Source: Methylocystis sp. H62 (GTDB lineage: Bacteria > Pseudomonadota > Alphaproteobacteria > Rhizobiales > Beijerinckiaceae). From it: a stretch of DNA of 64,000 nt. The stretch lies in the NCBI RefSeq assembly GCF_015709515.1, contig NZ_JADNQZ010000048.1:62001-126000 (forward strand), written 5' to 3'. The notes under the pieces are model-generated. The model saw nothing but the letters and a program-made list of their open reading frames with translations, ran no database searches and was not told where the DNA came from. The position numbers and the translations under genes are program-made. Positions 36,769-44,856 of this stretch are shown here, in pieces (position 1 is the first letter of the stretch; the number at the start of each line of letters is the position of its first letter).

Positions 36769-37515
36769 ATGGATTTTTCAGGAAAGCGGATCTGGGTCAC
36801 CGGCGCCGGCCAGGGAATTGGCTATGCGACGGCCGCTCAATTCGTGGCGCTCGGCGGCGACGTTGTCGGGCTGGACAAGACGTTCGCGGGCTCGATCTAT
36901 CCTTTCGCGACCGTGCGCCTCGACGTCAGCGCGCGCGATCAGGTACAAGAGACCTGTCGGGCTTTGCTGAAAGAGCGTCCGAGATTGGATGTGCTGGTTA
37001 GCGCCGCAGGCGTGCTGCGTCTTGGTTTGACGGAAGAGCTGAGCCTGGATGATTGGGCCGCGTGCATGAACGTCAACGCGTCCGGCCCCTTCCACCTGTT
37101 TCAGCAGACCATTCCGCAGTTCAAACGGCAGCGCTCGGGGGCGATCGTCAGCGTCGGCTCCAACGCCGCGCATACGCCGCGCATGCTGATGAGCGCCTAT
37201 TGCGCCTCGAAGGCGGCGCTGACCAGTCTGACGCACTGCGTGGGCTTGGAGCTCGCGCCGTATGGCGTTCGCTGCAACCTCGTATCCCCTGGCTCCACTG
37301 ACACCGCCATGCAGCGCTCCATGTGGCGCGCGGCAGACGCCGAGGCGCAAGTGATCGCTGGAGACCTTGAGTCCTTCAAATTGGGAATTCCGCTGGGAAA
37401 GATCGCTGCCTCCGAGGAGATCGCAAGCGCCGTCGTGTTTCTTGCGTCGGATCTTGCCAGCCACATCACGCTTCAGGACCTTGTCGTGGACGGCGGCGCG
37501 ACGCTTGCCGCTTAA
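36769..37515 (+). CDS. entA: 2,3-dihydro-2,3-dihydroxybenzoate dehydrogenase
   Basis: 248 residues from ATG 36769, 17 bases after entB. Classical short-chain dehydrogenase: NAD-binding GAGQGIGYATAAQF, NAG-equivalent SAAGVLRLG, catalytic Ser in IVSVGSNAAHTPR and YCASKAALT (Tyr/Lys), then CNLVSPGSTDTAMQRSMW. The VSPGSTDTxMQ pattern and position after entB identify the EntA/DhbA type, which oxidises dihydro-DHB to 2,3-dihydroxybenzoate. Last gene of the siderophore run. Confidence 0.94.
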   Translation: MDFSGKRIWVTGAGQGIGYATAAQFVALGGDVVGLDKTFAGSIYPFATVRLDVSARDQVQETCRALLKERPRLDVLVSAAGVLRLGLTEELSLDDWAACMNVNASGPFHLFQQTIPQFKRQRSGAIVSVGSNAAHTPRMLMSAYCASKAALTSLTHCVGLELAPYGVRCNLVSPGSTDTAMQRSMWRAADAEAQVIAGDLESFKLGIPLGKIAASEEIASAVVFLASDLASHITLQDLVVDGGATLAA

Positions 37516-37721
37516 CGGCTGATCGACGCACCGCCGGCGGGCCTCCGACATGCCTGCCGGACGTCCGCCCGCCGTCATGCCCGTCCCGCAGCCGAGGCAG
37601 AGCGGGCGCAGCACCGACATCTGCGCCTCGGCGTTGGTCTTTGGCGAGACCGCTTCGACAAGTTATAAATCACCAGCGCGATTGCGACACTCAAGCTTTA
37701 GAGCGCCAGCCCCTGGCCGGA

Positions 37722-38834
37722 ATGATGATCAAAATCAACATCCTAATGTCAACGATGTTAGCCTGCTTGGCCATCGTTGTGTCCACGCCCGCATGCCCGG
37801 AAACCAGCTCCCCTCCCGCGAAAAAGATGCAGGTTGTGGTGTTGGAAAGTCCGCCGTTCGTCATGAAGACCGACCAGGGATTCACTGGATTTGCGATCGA
37901 CCTGTGGGAGGAGAGCGCCAAACGCATGGGCTTGGATTACGAATATCGGGAAGCATCAACTCTCCAAGAGCTTCTCGATTCAGTAACCACGGGAAAATCC
38001 GATGTTGCCGTCACCGAGTTGACGATAAACGCCGAGCGGATGGAGCGAATGGATTTTTCCCAGCCGTGGTTCGATGCGGGCTTGCAGATGATGATTCATC
38101 AAGCGCCCCCCGCTGGTTTCTGGAGTTTCTTCAAGCAGCTTGAGGAGAACGGCCATCTTAGAGTGTATCTTTGGATGGGGCTCGGCGTGATCGTCGCTTC
38201 TTTTCTCCTTACGGCGCTGGACAGGCGCCTGGACCCCGAGTTTCCAGCGGAGTGGAAACAGGGCTTTTCCGAGAGTTTTTATCACGTCCTCTCGGTGCTG
38301 ACGTCTGGGAAGACAAATCACAAGCTGGTGTTCGGAAGTTACGGGACGATGATCGCAGGTCTCTGGCTCGTCATGGGCGCGGGCGTTGTGGCTTACATAA
38401 CCTCCTCGATCACCAGCGTCATGACTGTAAACTCTCTGGAACGGCGCATATGGGTCGCAGACAAAGGCAGGATCGAGGATTTAACGGATCTTAAAGGCAA
38501 GATTGTTGGCACGCTCAGCGGGAGCGTCGCGAACATGTATGTCGCGAAGGCGGGGCTGTCCGGCCGGGGATTCAGCACCCTCGGCAGTCTCGTCAATGCG
38601 CTAGCGGAAAATCGCGTGGATGCGATCGTCGGCGACCAGCCTTCCCTCGTTTATCACCTACATCAGCACCCTGATTTACCCGTGATCGCCGTAGGTAAGG
38701 TCGTAAGACACGAAAAGTATGGGTTCGCCCTGAAGGCCGGGAGCCCAATCCGTCTGAAGCTCTCGAAACAGGTGATGCTCGCCTGGGAGACCGGCCTGAT
38801 AGACCGTTTACGAAAAAAATATCTTGGCGGCTGA
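37722..38834 (+). CDS. Ionotropic glutamate receptor-like ligand-gated channel
   Basis: About 370 residues from ATG 37722 with a signal peptide (MMIKINILMSTMLACLAIVV). A bacterial solute-binding family 3 fold is split by a pore module: S1 lobe (FVMKTDQGFTGFAIDLWEE, SDVAVTELTINAERMERMDF), helix M1 (VYLWMGLGVIVASFLLTAL), a P-loop (SFYHVLSVLTSGKTN), helix M2 (GTMIAGLWLVMGAGVVAYIT) ending in the SSITSVMTV block that parallels eukaryotic SYTANLAAFLT, then S2 (LKGKIVGTLSGSVANMYVA, NRVDAIVGDQPSL). This is the GluR0 layout, but the K+ filter TVGYG is absent. Ligand and ion are unknown. Separate from the ent operon by about 200 bases. Confidence 0.85.
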   Translation: MMIKINILMSTMLACLAIVVSTPACPETSSPPAKKMQVVVLESPPFVMKTDQGFTGFAIDLWEESAKRMGLDYEYREASTLQELLDSVTTGKSDVAVTELTINAERMERMDFSQPWFDAGLQMMIHQAPPAGFWSFFKQLEENGHLRVYLWMGLGVIVASFLLTALDRRLDPEFPAEWKQGFSESFYHVLSVLTSGKTNHKLVFGSYGTMIAGLWLVMGAGVVAYITSSITSVMTVNSLERRIWVADKGRIEDLTDLKGKIVGTLSGSVANMYVAKAGLSGRGFSTLGSLVNALAENRVDAIVGDQPSLVYHLHQHPDLPVIAVGKVVRHEKYGFALKAGSPIRLKLSKQVMLAWETGLIDRLRKKYLGG

Positions 38835-38905
38835 GCGCGCACGAAACGACGTGGCGCAATTGCGAATTAAGAGATAGCGTGTCGCCGATAACTACAGGAG
38901 AACTT

Positions 38906-39121
38906 ATGGCACACTTTCGGATTTTGGTGACCGCGGCTACACTTGGTCTTGGTTTTGCTTTCGCGCCTACAGCATCGAACGCCATGCCGGCGGCCTCGGT
39001 GAATGCTGCGGTTCAGGCTCCGATCGAGAAAGTTTATGGGGGATGTGGCGTTTACGGACACCGTGGCCCATATGGCGGTTGCCGGGCTGGCGGGCAGGCT
39101 ACTGGGCGCTATCGCAGGTAA
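38906..39121 (+). CDS. Small secreted GCG-motif peptide
   Basis: 71 residues with a clear signal peptide (FRILVTAATLGLGFAFAPTASNA) and CAGGAG eight bases before the ATG. The mature part ends in YGGCGVYGHRGPYGGCRAGGQ, a GCG...HRGPYGGCR pattern seen in short exported peptides of Rhizobiales. Two Cys and Gly-rich tail suggest a small disulphide or metal-binding peptide; function unknown. Just downstream of the channel gene with a 70-base gap. Confidence 0.72.
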   Translation: MAHFRILVTAATLGLGFAFAPTASNAMPAASVNAAVQAPIEKVYGGCGVYGHRGPYGGCRAGGQATGRYRR

Positions 39122-39527
39122 GCGCTATTCTTTGGCCAATGCAAAGCACCCGAGGACTTGACCTCCTCCGGGCGACGCACTTGAGACCTGGTTGGCGAGT
39201 TTAAGACGGGCTCTCAAGATTCTAAAGGAGGGGCGCTGGCTGCTGCGCCCTTTCCGCTTTGAGTTCTTTGGGAGGGAGCCTTTGGCTGGCGCTCCATTTT
39301 TTGGAAGAGATTGCGCTGCACTCCGCAGCCTGGAAACGCCTCAACTCCGCTGACGACCGCCTATAGCCTAGCGTGACATCGGGTAAGCAGGTCGACGATT
39401 AGATAGACCTTCGTCGCCCAGAGTTCGGAGCCGCGGTATTCGCGGCGCAAGTAGTAGAAGGGCGCCTATCGACGCGGAGCCAATGTCCGCGTATCGAGGG
39501 CGGGTACGATCGCTTCGAGGATTTTCC
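39122..39527. other. Spacer between the GCG peptide gene and mucR
   Basis: Holds the hairpin at 39231 and nothing else I can support. The minus strand between about 39362 and 39465 has a 34-codon open stretch of protein-like composition (contains FYYLRREYRGSELWATKV), perhaps a leftover of a lost gene. Confidence 0.35.
39231..39260 (+). terminator. Intrinsic terminator-like hairpin
   Basis: GGGCGC (39231-39236) and GCGCCC (39245-39250) form a six-pair stem with an eight-base loop, followed by TTTCCGCTTT. Located about 110 bases after the GCG peptide gene. Confidence 0.5.
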
Positions 39528-39986
39528 GTGACATCAAATACAGATCAGCCGAATACGACCGAACTCGCCGCCGAAATCGTGGCGGCCTTCGTTTCTCGCA
39601 ATTCGCTTCCGGTGTCGGAGCTTCCCGCTCTGATCTTGTCCGTGGATGCGACGTTGCGCCGCCTCGCCACGGGCGCGCCGGTGACGCCGGCTTCGCCAGC
39701 CGAGCAACCCACGCCCGCCGTCTCCATCCGTAAGTCGATCACCGCGGACCATCTGATCTGTCTGGATGACGGGAAGCGGTTCAAATCGCTCAAGCGGCAT
39801 CTCGCAACGCTGGGGATGACGCCGGAGGAGTATCGCGCCAAATGGGGCTTGCCCGCCGACTATCCCATGGTCGCGGCGAATTACGCGGCGCGGCGCTCGG
39901 ACCTGGCGAAGAGCATGGGGCTCGGTCAGTCGCGCGACAAGGCGGCCCCGGCAAAGCGCGGGCGCAAGCCGAAGGCGAGCGCTTAA
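39528..39986 (+). CDS. mucR: Ros/MucR-family transcriptional regulator
   Basis: 152 residues from GTG 39528, preferred because GAGGA lies eight bases upstream and this gives the normal MucR length; ATG 39483 would add 15 residues. The prokaryotic C2H2 zinc-finger region is recognisable (ADHLICLDDGKRFKSLKRHL, then TPEEYRAKWGLPADYPMVAANYAARRSDLAKSMGLG). The tail is Lys/Arg-rich. MucR proteins bind AT-rich DNA and control exopolysaccharide, motility and cell-cycle genes. The genome probably encodes several copies. Confidence 0.92.
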   Translation: MTSNTDQPNTTELAAEIVAAFVSRNSLPVSELPALILSVDATLRRLATGAPVTPASPAEQPTPAVSIRKSITADHLICLDDGKRFKSLKRHLATLGMTPEEYRAKWGLPADYPMVAANYAARRSDLAKSMGLGQSRDKAAPAKRGRKPKASA

Positions 39987-40063
39987 ATTGGTGAAGCGGG
40001 TGGTGATCTGAGAGGCATTGCCCGTCCCAAAACGCTCGTGATCGGCCTTATCCACCGAGGCGC

Positions 40064-40717
40064 CTATGAAACCGCTTCTTCCCTGCAGCGGCATTCAACG
40101 CATGGGTCTTTGCACCACGCGTCGCGAATCAGCCTTTTGGCGGCTTTGATCGCGAGGGCAGGGTCACTTCGATGTAAATCGAGGTTGAGATGGACGCGCA
40201 GGAAATCGGCCCAGCGAAACTCGGCGAAAGGCGCATGATCCTTCGGGCATCCGCAGTCCCGGCGCAGTCGGGCTATGAGGCTCCGGAACGGATCGTCCGC
40301 CAAGTCCTGGAGCGCGTGCGGCAACTCCGAAAGGGTCCGCGGCGCGCCGCTAGAGCAAACCAAGCCGCGTTTTCGTAGCGCCACGAAAAACTGATTAGCA
40401 TCGAGGCTGGACAGGTCTTCGATCTGACGCACTGAAACTAAGTCGATGCTCTCCTGAAGAAGCGCGAGCGCCATGTGATGGCCGTCAATCAGGAAATATT
40501 GCGCGCCAGGTCCGCATACAGCAGGAAAAGGGTGAGACGCGAGAAAACGGAGTTTTTCTCCAGCCGACAAGGCTCGCCACTTCGCGCGCTTAGCGCCGAC
40601 CTCCTCATATCCGACCGCTGTCTGGGTCGGTCGCAGCTGCGCAAGCTTGACTGAAACAGTTTTCGCGGCGGCTTCCATTCTTGGCAACCATTCTGACGCC
40701 GTCTTTGACGTGGCCAC
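40064..40717 (-). CDS. ParB-like nuclease-domain protein
   Basis: 217 residues from GTG 40717; ATG 40678 would remove 13. A ParB/Srx-like domain (VSVKLAQLRPTQTAVGYEEV, YFLIDGHHMALALLQE) fills the first half; the rest has HALQDLADDPFRSLIARLRRD and a Cys-rich C-terminus (CKDPCVECRCREE). It resembles the ParBc_2 group of chromosomal ParB-like proteins of unknown role. It is isolated: no parA is adjacent and the neighbours are unrelated. Confidence 0.72.
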   Translation of the reverse strand: MATSKTASEWLPRMEAAAKTVSVKLAQLRPTQTAVGYEEVGAKRAKWRALSAGEKLRFLASHPFPAVCGPGAQYFLIDGHHMALALLQESIDLVSVRQIEDLSSLDANQFFVALRKRGLVCSSGAPRTLSELPHALQDLADDPFRSLIARLRRDCGCPKDHAPFAEFRWADFLRVHLNLDLHRSDPALAIKAAKRLIRDAWCKDPCVECRCREEAVS

Positions 40718-41062
40718 GCCGGCTCGCGCTCACAAAGCGCTTGTGGGGGTAGGGGAAACGGTCTGGCCAGATCCCGCTGAAGAAAACGCCCAGACTGAGC
40801 GGGCGCATTCAGGAAGGAGTCCAGCTGATCCTGTGAGCGAACCGCCGTCTGCTGCAATGCGGTCATTCGACGCGCGGATCAGCCTGCCGGTTTTCCTTCG
40901 GCTCAATATGAAGAGCCTTGGCGAAGCTTTGGAAAGCGGCGATCGACGTAGATCGTCGACGCGCTGCCTGCTCCCTTGCCGGAAACGGAACGGATCAGAT
41001 AGAGTTGCGCACATGTCGGCGTGCCGCTGGCTTCAGCGCAACTTTCATGGGGACGCTTTGAT
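40718..41062. other. Divergent spacer, nothing recognised
   Basis: About 345 bases between the ParB-like and MAPEG genes. Open frames exist on both strands but have Arg/Ser-rich, coding-unlike composition. I see no site to report. Confidence 0.4.
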
Positions 41063-41482
41063 ATGACTGGGCTTCTCACGCCCGTTTTTGTGCTTGTCTC
41101 ATTGGCCTTCACATTGCTGTTCTGGTTGGGAGGATCGCGCTATTTGAGCATCCGAAATCGGGAAGTGAGAGTTTCCGAGATTGCGCTAGGCCAGCCGGCA
41201 TGGCCCAGTCGTCTGACTCAGATTGATCGCGCCTATCACAATCAATTTGAGCTTCCCCTCCTGTTTTATGCGCTCGTCGGCCTCGTCATCGTCACCGGCG
41301 CGCAACCCTCGGGCTTCCGATTTCTCGAATGGCTATTCGTGATCCTGCGTCTCGCCCATGCCTATGTTCACGTGACGTCGAATCAGCTGCGCGCAAGATT
41401 TTTGCTGTTTGCCGCCGGGGCGACGACGCTGCTCGCGATGTGGGTCCTGTTTGGCGTCCGCCTTTTTGGCGGCGGTAATTAG
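41063..41482 (+). CDS. MAPEG-family membrane protein
   Basis: 139 residues from ATG 41063 with four membrane helices. The conserved MAPEG region is present (RAYHNQFELPLLFYALVGL and LRLAHAYVHVTSNQLRARFLLF, where Asn and Arg residues contact glutathione in characterised relatives). Bacterial members are mostly uncharacterised, with some glutathione transferase or peroxidase activity. Stands alone. Confidence 0.85.
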   Translation: MTGLLTPVFVLVSLAFTLLFWLGGSRYLSIRNREVRVSEIALGQPAWPSRLTQIDRAYHNQFELPLLFYALVGLVIVTGAQPSGFRFLEWLFVILRLAHAYVHVTSNQLRARFLLFAAGATTLLAMWVLFGVRLFGGGN

Positions 41483-41664
41483 ATTGTTGCGCAGACGTTC
41501 GTCGCGCGCGCGCCGCTATCGCGAGACATCTGCTTCGCCATTCGGCGACAACGACCGATTGCGCCTCGTGAGTAGTCTGACCCACGGCCAATCGGCGCAA
41601 GCTTGAGATGGTAGGCGTCGAGCGACCGCTTTGACAGTCCTCTGACCATTACTATTTTACGCTC

Positions 41665-42660
41665 ATGGATCTGCCGATCGGCGAACTGTTCATCTTGGGC
41701 TTTCGCGACCCGCTCATACCTGGCTGGCTGCAGGATTTTGCCCGTCACTTCGGCTTGGGCGGAGTCATTCTTTTCGACTACGACTGTACTGATCGGAAAT
41801 TCGAGCGGAACGTCTATGGCCCGGCTCAGCTTGAGGAGCTTTGCGAGCGTCTTCACGCTCTCCCCTCGCGCCCCCTCATTTTTATCGATCAGGAAGGCGG
41901 CAAGGTCCGCCGGTTGAAGGAAGAGCGGGGCTTCCTCCCGCTGCCCAGCGCCCGCCAATTCGGGCGATTGACCCCTGCGGAGCGGCAGGCCGTTTTACGC
42001 CCGTCCTATGCGCAAATGCGACAGATCGGCATCGATGTGAACCTGTCGCCGGTCGTCGATCTCGACATCAACCCCGACAGCCCGGATGTGGGGTCCGTCC
42101 AGCGCAGCTATTCAAGCGATCCCAAGGTTGTAAAGGCATGCGTGGAGGCGCTGGCGGAAGTCGCCGGTTCGGTGAATTTGAAACTTTGCCTGAAGCACTT
42201 CCCCGGTACCGGCGGCGCGAAGGTCAATCCCCACGACCACGTCATGGATCTTTCCGAGTGCCTCACGGACGCACAAGTCGACGTGTTCCAGGAGCTGATC
42301 TCGCGCGTGCCGATGGTTCTGTTCAGTCACGGCATCGTCAACCAATGGGAGAAAGACACGCCCGTCTGCCTCTCCGCCGTCGCGGTGAATAAAATGCGCG
42401 CCTGGGCGCCGGACGCCTGCATCCTGACCGACGATCTGCAAATGCAGGGCGTGCAAAAGCTGATGTCGACGGGCGAAGCCTGCATGAAGGCGGTTCACGC
42501 CGGCGCGGATTTCATCCTCATCGGCAACAACATGAAAGACGAGCAGGAGCAGGCGGCGGAATTCGCGCGGCGGCTGCTCTCGGCCTGTAAGCAGGATGCG
42601 TCCATGCGGGCGCACGCCGAGGCCTCCATCGAGCGAATTAGAAAGCTGAAATTCGGATGA
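41665..42660 (+). CDS. nagZ: Beta-N-acetylhexosaminidase, NagZ (GH3)
   Basis: 331 residues, no signal peptide, so cytoplasmic as expected for NagZ, which removes GlcNAc from GlcNAc-anhydroMurNAc peptides during cell-wall recycling. Visible: FIDQEGGKVRRL, VNLSPVVDLDIN, CLKHFPGTGGAKVNPHDHV and the nucleophile loop ILTDDLQMQGV. The KHFPG loop differs from the usual KHFPGHG: the His is replaced by Thr, with an HDH triplet ten residues on that may supply the general acid/base. Next to murQ and nagA, which handle its products. Confidence 0.9.
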   Translation: MDLPIGELFILGFRDPLIPGWLQDFARHFGLGGVILFDYDCTDRKFERNVYGPAQLEELCERLHALPSRPLIFIDQEGGKVRRLKEERGFLPLPSARQFGRLTPAERQAVLRPSYAQMRQIGIDVNLSPVVDLDINPDSPDVGSVQRSYSSDPKVVKACVEALAEVAGSVNLKLCLKHFPGTGGAKVNPHDHVMDLSECLTDAQVDVFQELISRVPMVLFSHGIVNQWEKDTPVCLSAVAVNKMRAWAPDACILTDDLQMQGVQKLMSTGEACMKAVHAGADFILIGNNMKDEQEQAAEFARRLLSACKQDASMRAHAEASIERIRKLKFG

Positions 42661-42701
42661 AGCGCGGAGCGCGCCGAGCCACAAACTGGCGCGATTGAGC
42701 C

Positions 42702-43676
42702 CTAGTCGTGCGTCACATCCTCCCGAATGTTCTCGCGAAGGTCCGCCGCCTTTCGCCGCTCGACCATCAAGCTCATGGCGCGACGTAAATGGCCCTCGGC
42801 CTCATCCAGCGCCGCCGCCGCCTCGGCGAGCCCGTAACCCTGCAGCAGCAGAAAGGCGAGCTTCACGCTTCCGCCTGCGCGATGCAAGGCCTCATGGATC
42901 TCCTCGTCGCCGCGGCCGGTCAGCCGGGACAGGATTTTTTCGCTCCGTCGGACCAGTTTCTTGTTCGACGCCTGCACGTCGACCATGAGGCCGTCATAGA
43001 CGCGCCCGAGCAGGATCATGACGAGTGAAGACAGCAGGATAAGCGTGATTCGCTGGGCGGTTCCCGCCTTCATCCGCGTCGAGCCGGCGATCGGTTCCGC
43101 GCCGGTTTCGAGAAAAATCGCATAGTCGGCCTCCTGGAGAAGCGGCGTCCCGCGATTGTTCGCGACGCCGATTGTCAGGGAGCCTCTGTTTTTCGCCTCG
43201 CGCAAACAGGCGAGCGTAAAAGGCGTCGTGCCGCTTGCGGCCACCGCGATGGTGACGTCGGACGCCCCAATCTCATGGCGCCGAACCAGTTCGATCGCCT
43301 GATGGTCCTGGTCTTCGGCGCCTTCAACAGCGTGTAGCAGGGCGGTCTGTCCGCCCGCCATCAGGAGCAGAAGTCGATCTTGCGGCCAGCCGAAGGTCGG
43401 CATGAGCTCCGCCCCGTCCTGAGCAGCCAAGCGGCCGGATGTGCCGGCGCCGACGTAAACGAGCCGTCCGGGTCCGCGCAGCCGGCGCTCAATCGCTAGC
43501 GCCGCCCGCTCGATCGCGGGGCGCGCGGCGCGAACGGCGGCGACGGCGGAAAATTGCCCTTCGATCATGGAATCCAGGATCTCGGCCGGTTCCCAGACGT
43601 CGATTTTGGCATAGCGCGGACTTTGGCGTTCGGTCTCCGTCGGGCACATCGGCGCATTCCAGGTGATAAGCCGCAT
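42702..43676 (-). CDS. murQ: N-acetylmuramic acid 6-phosphate etherase
   Basis: 324 residues; ATG 43649 (MCPTETERQSPRYA) is an alternative start closer to family length. SIS-domain enzyme: YVGAGTSGRLAAQDGAELMPTFG, AVAASGTTPFTLACLREAKNRG, and EPIAGSTRMKAGTAQRITLILLSS. It cleaves the lactyl ether of MurNAc-6-P to GlcNAc-6-P and D-lactate. Encoded opposite to its functional neighbours nagZ and nagA but between them. Confidence 0.95.
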   Translation of the reverse strand: MRLITWNAPMCPTETERQSPRYAKIDVWEPAEILDSMIEGQFSAVAAVRAARPAIERAALAIERRLRGPGRLVYVGAGTSGRLAAQDGAELMPTFGWPQDRLLLLMAGGQTALLHAVEGAEDQDHQAIELVRRHEIGASDVTIAVAASGTTPFTLACLREAKNRGSLTIGVANNRGTPLLQEADYAIFLETGAEPIAGSTRMKAGTAQRITLILLSSLVMILLGRVYDGLMVDVQASNKKLVRRSEKILSRLTGRGDEEIHEALHRAGGSVKLAFLLLQGYGLAEAAAALDEAEGHLRRAMSLMVERRKAADLRENIREDVTHD

Positions 43677-43824
43677 ATGGCCAAATGGTGGGGAGAGTTC
43701 AAGCTAAGCTTCCTGTCAGCCAGCTCATGACGCCGGCGCCGACGCGGGAGCTGCGCTGGAACTTGCTTTCCCGCGCGTCCGGCTCAATCTCTGTGCTGAT
43801 GGGTTTGACCGAAAGCCTAAACCA

Positions 43825-44856
43825 ATGACCGTCCTCGACGCGCAGATGATTTCCGATATGCGAGAGGCGCCGGCGGCCGTGCGACGGCAGGGTGACGGGC
43901 TCGCCGAGGTTCTCCCAGTTCTCGCGGATCGGTTACGGCGCAAGCCGCCGCAAGTCGTCGTCACCTGCGCGCGCGGCAGTTCAGCGCACGCAGCGACCTT
44001 CGGCAAGCATCTGATCGAGCGATACATCGGCGTCGTGGTGGCGCCTGCCGCGCCCAGCATCACGACGATCTATCATCGGCCTCTGCGCCTGGCTGACCAG
44101 CTCTTTCTGGCGATTTCACAGTCGGGCGAAAGCAGCGACATCATCGAACAGGCCGCTGCGGCGCGCTCTTGCGGGGCCGTGACCGCCTGCATCACAAATG
44201 ACCCGGCGAGCGGACTGGCGCAGGCTTGCGAATTCCTGTTGCCGATGGCGGCGGGCCCCGAGCTCAGCATCCCCGCGACCAAGACCTTCATCGCATCGGT
44301 GGCGGCGCTCGCCCGACTGGTCGCCTTTTGGGCCGAGGACAAGCCGCTCGCGAACGCGCTGACGGCATTGCCGGATCGTCTCGCCGCCGCCGGCGATCTC
44401 GACTGGAGCTGCGTCCTGGAGAAGATCGCAGGCGCCGAAAGCCTCGTCACGATTGGACGGGGTCCCACACTCGCCATCGCGCGCGAGGCCGCCCTGAAAT
44501 TGAAAGAAACCTCGGATCTCCACGCGGAGTGCTTTTCGTCGGCCGAATTCCTCCACGGCCCGGTCGCTCTGGTGGCGCCCGACTATCCCGTGCTCATGTT
44601 TGCGCCGACCGACGCCGCCGCCGCCGGGATGACGCAGCTCGCCGCGGATCTCAGGGCAAAGGGAGCCGCGGTCTTCATCACCTCATCGGAGGCGGGAACG
44701 CCGGACCGGCTTCCGGCCTTGTCCCCTGAACATCCCGAAACCGACGCGATCTGTCTGATCCAGAGCTTCTACGCCATGGTCGTGCGGCTGGCCGCGATGC
44801 GCGGAAAGAACGCTGACCGGCCGCGCCACCTGCGCAAGATTACGCGCACCCGATGA
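43825..44856 (+). CDS. SIS-domain glucosamine-6-phosphate deaminase (NagB-II type)
   Basis: 343 residues with two SIS domains as in the C-terminal half of GlmS but no glutaminase domain: VTCARGSSAHAATFGKHLIE, LAISQSGESSDIIEQ, SIPATKTFIASVAAL, GRGPTLAIAREAALKLKETSDLHAECFSSAEFLHGPVAL. Proteins of this kind beside nagA act as NagB-II, converting GlcN-6-P to Fru-6-P and ammonia. The last codons overlap the nagA start (ATGA), supporting joint action. Confidence 0.87.
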   Translation: MTVLDAQMISDMREAPAAVRRQGDGLAEVLPVLADRLRRKPPQVVVTCARGSSAHAATFGKHLIERYIGVVVAPAAPSITTIYHRPLRLADQLFLAISQSGESSDIIEQAAAARSCGAVTACITNDPASGLAQACEFLLPMAAGPELSIPATKTFIASVAALARLVAFWAEDKPLANALTALPDRLAAAGDLDWSCVLEKIAGAESLVTIGRGPTLAIAREAALKLKETSDLHAECFSSAEFLHGPVALVAPDYPVLMFAPTDAAAAGMTQLAADLRAKGAAVFITSSEAGTPDRLPALSPEHPETDAICLIQSFYAMVVRLAAMRGKNADRPRHLRKITRTR

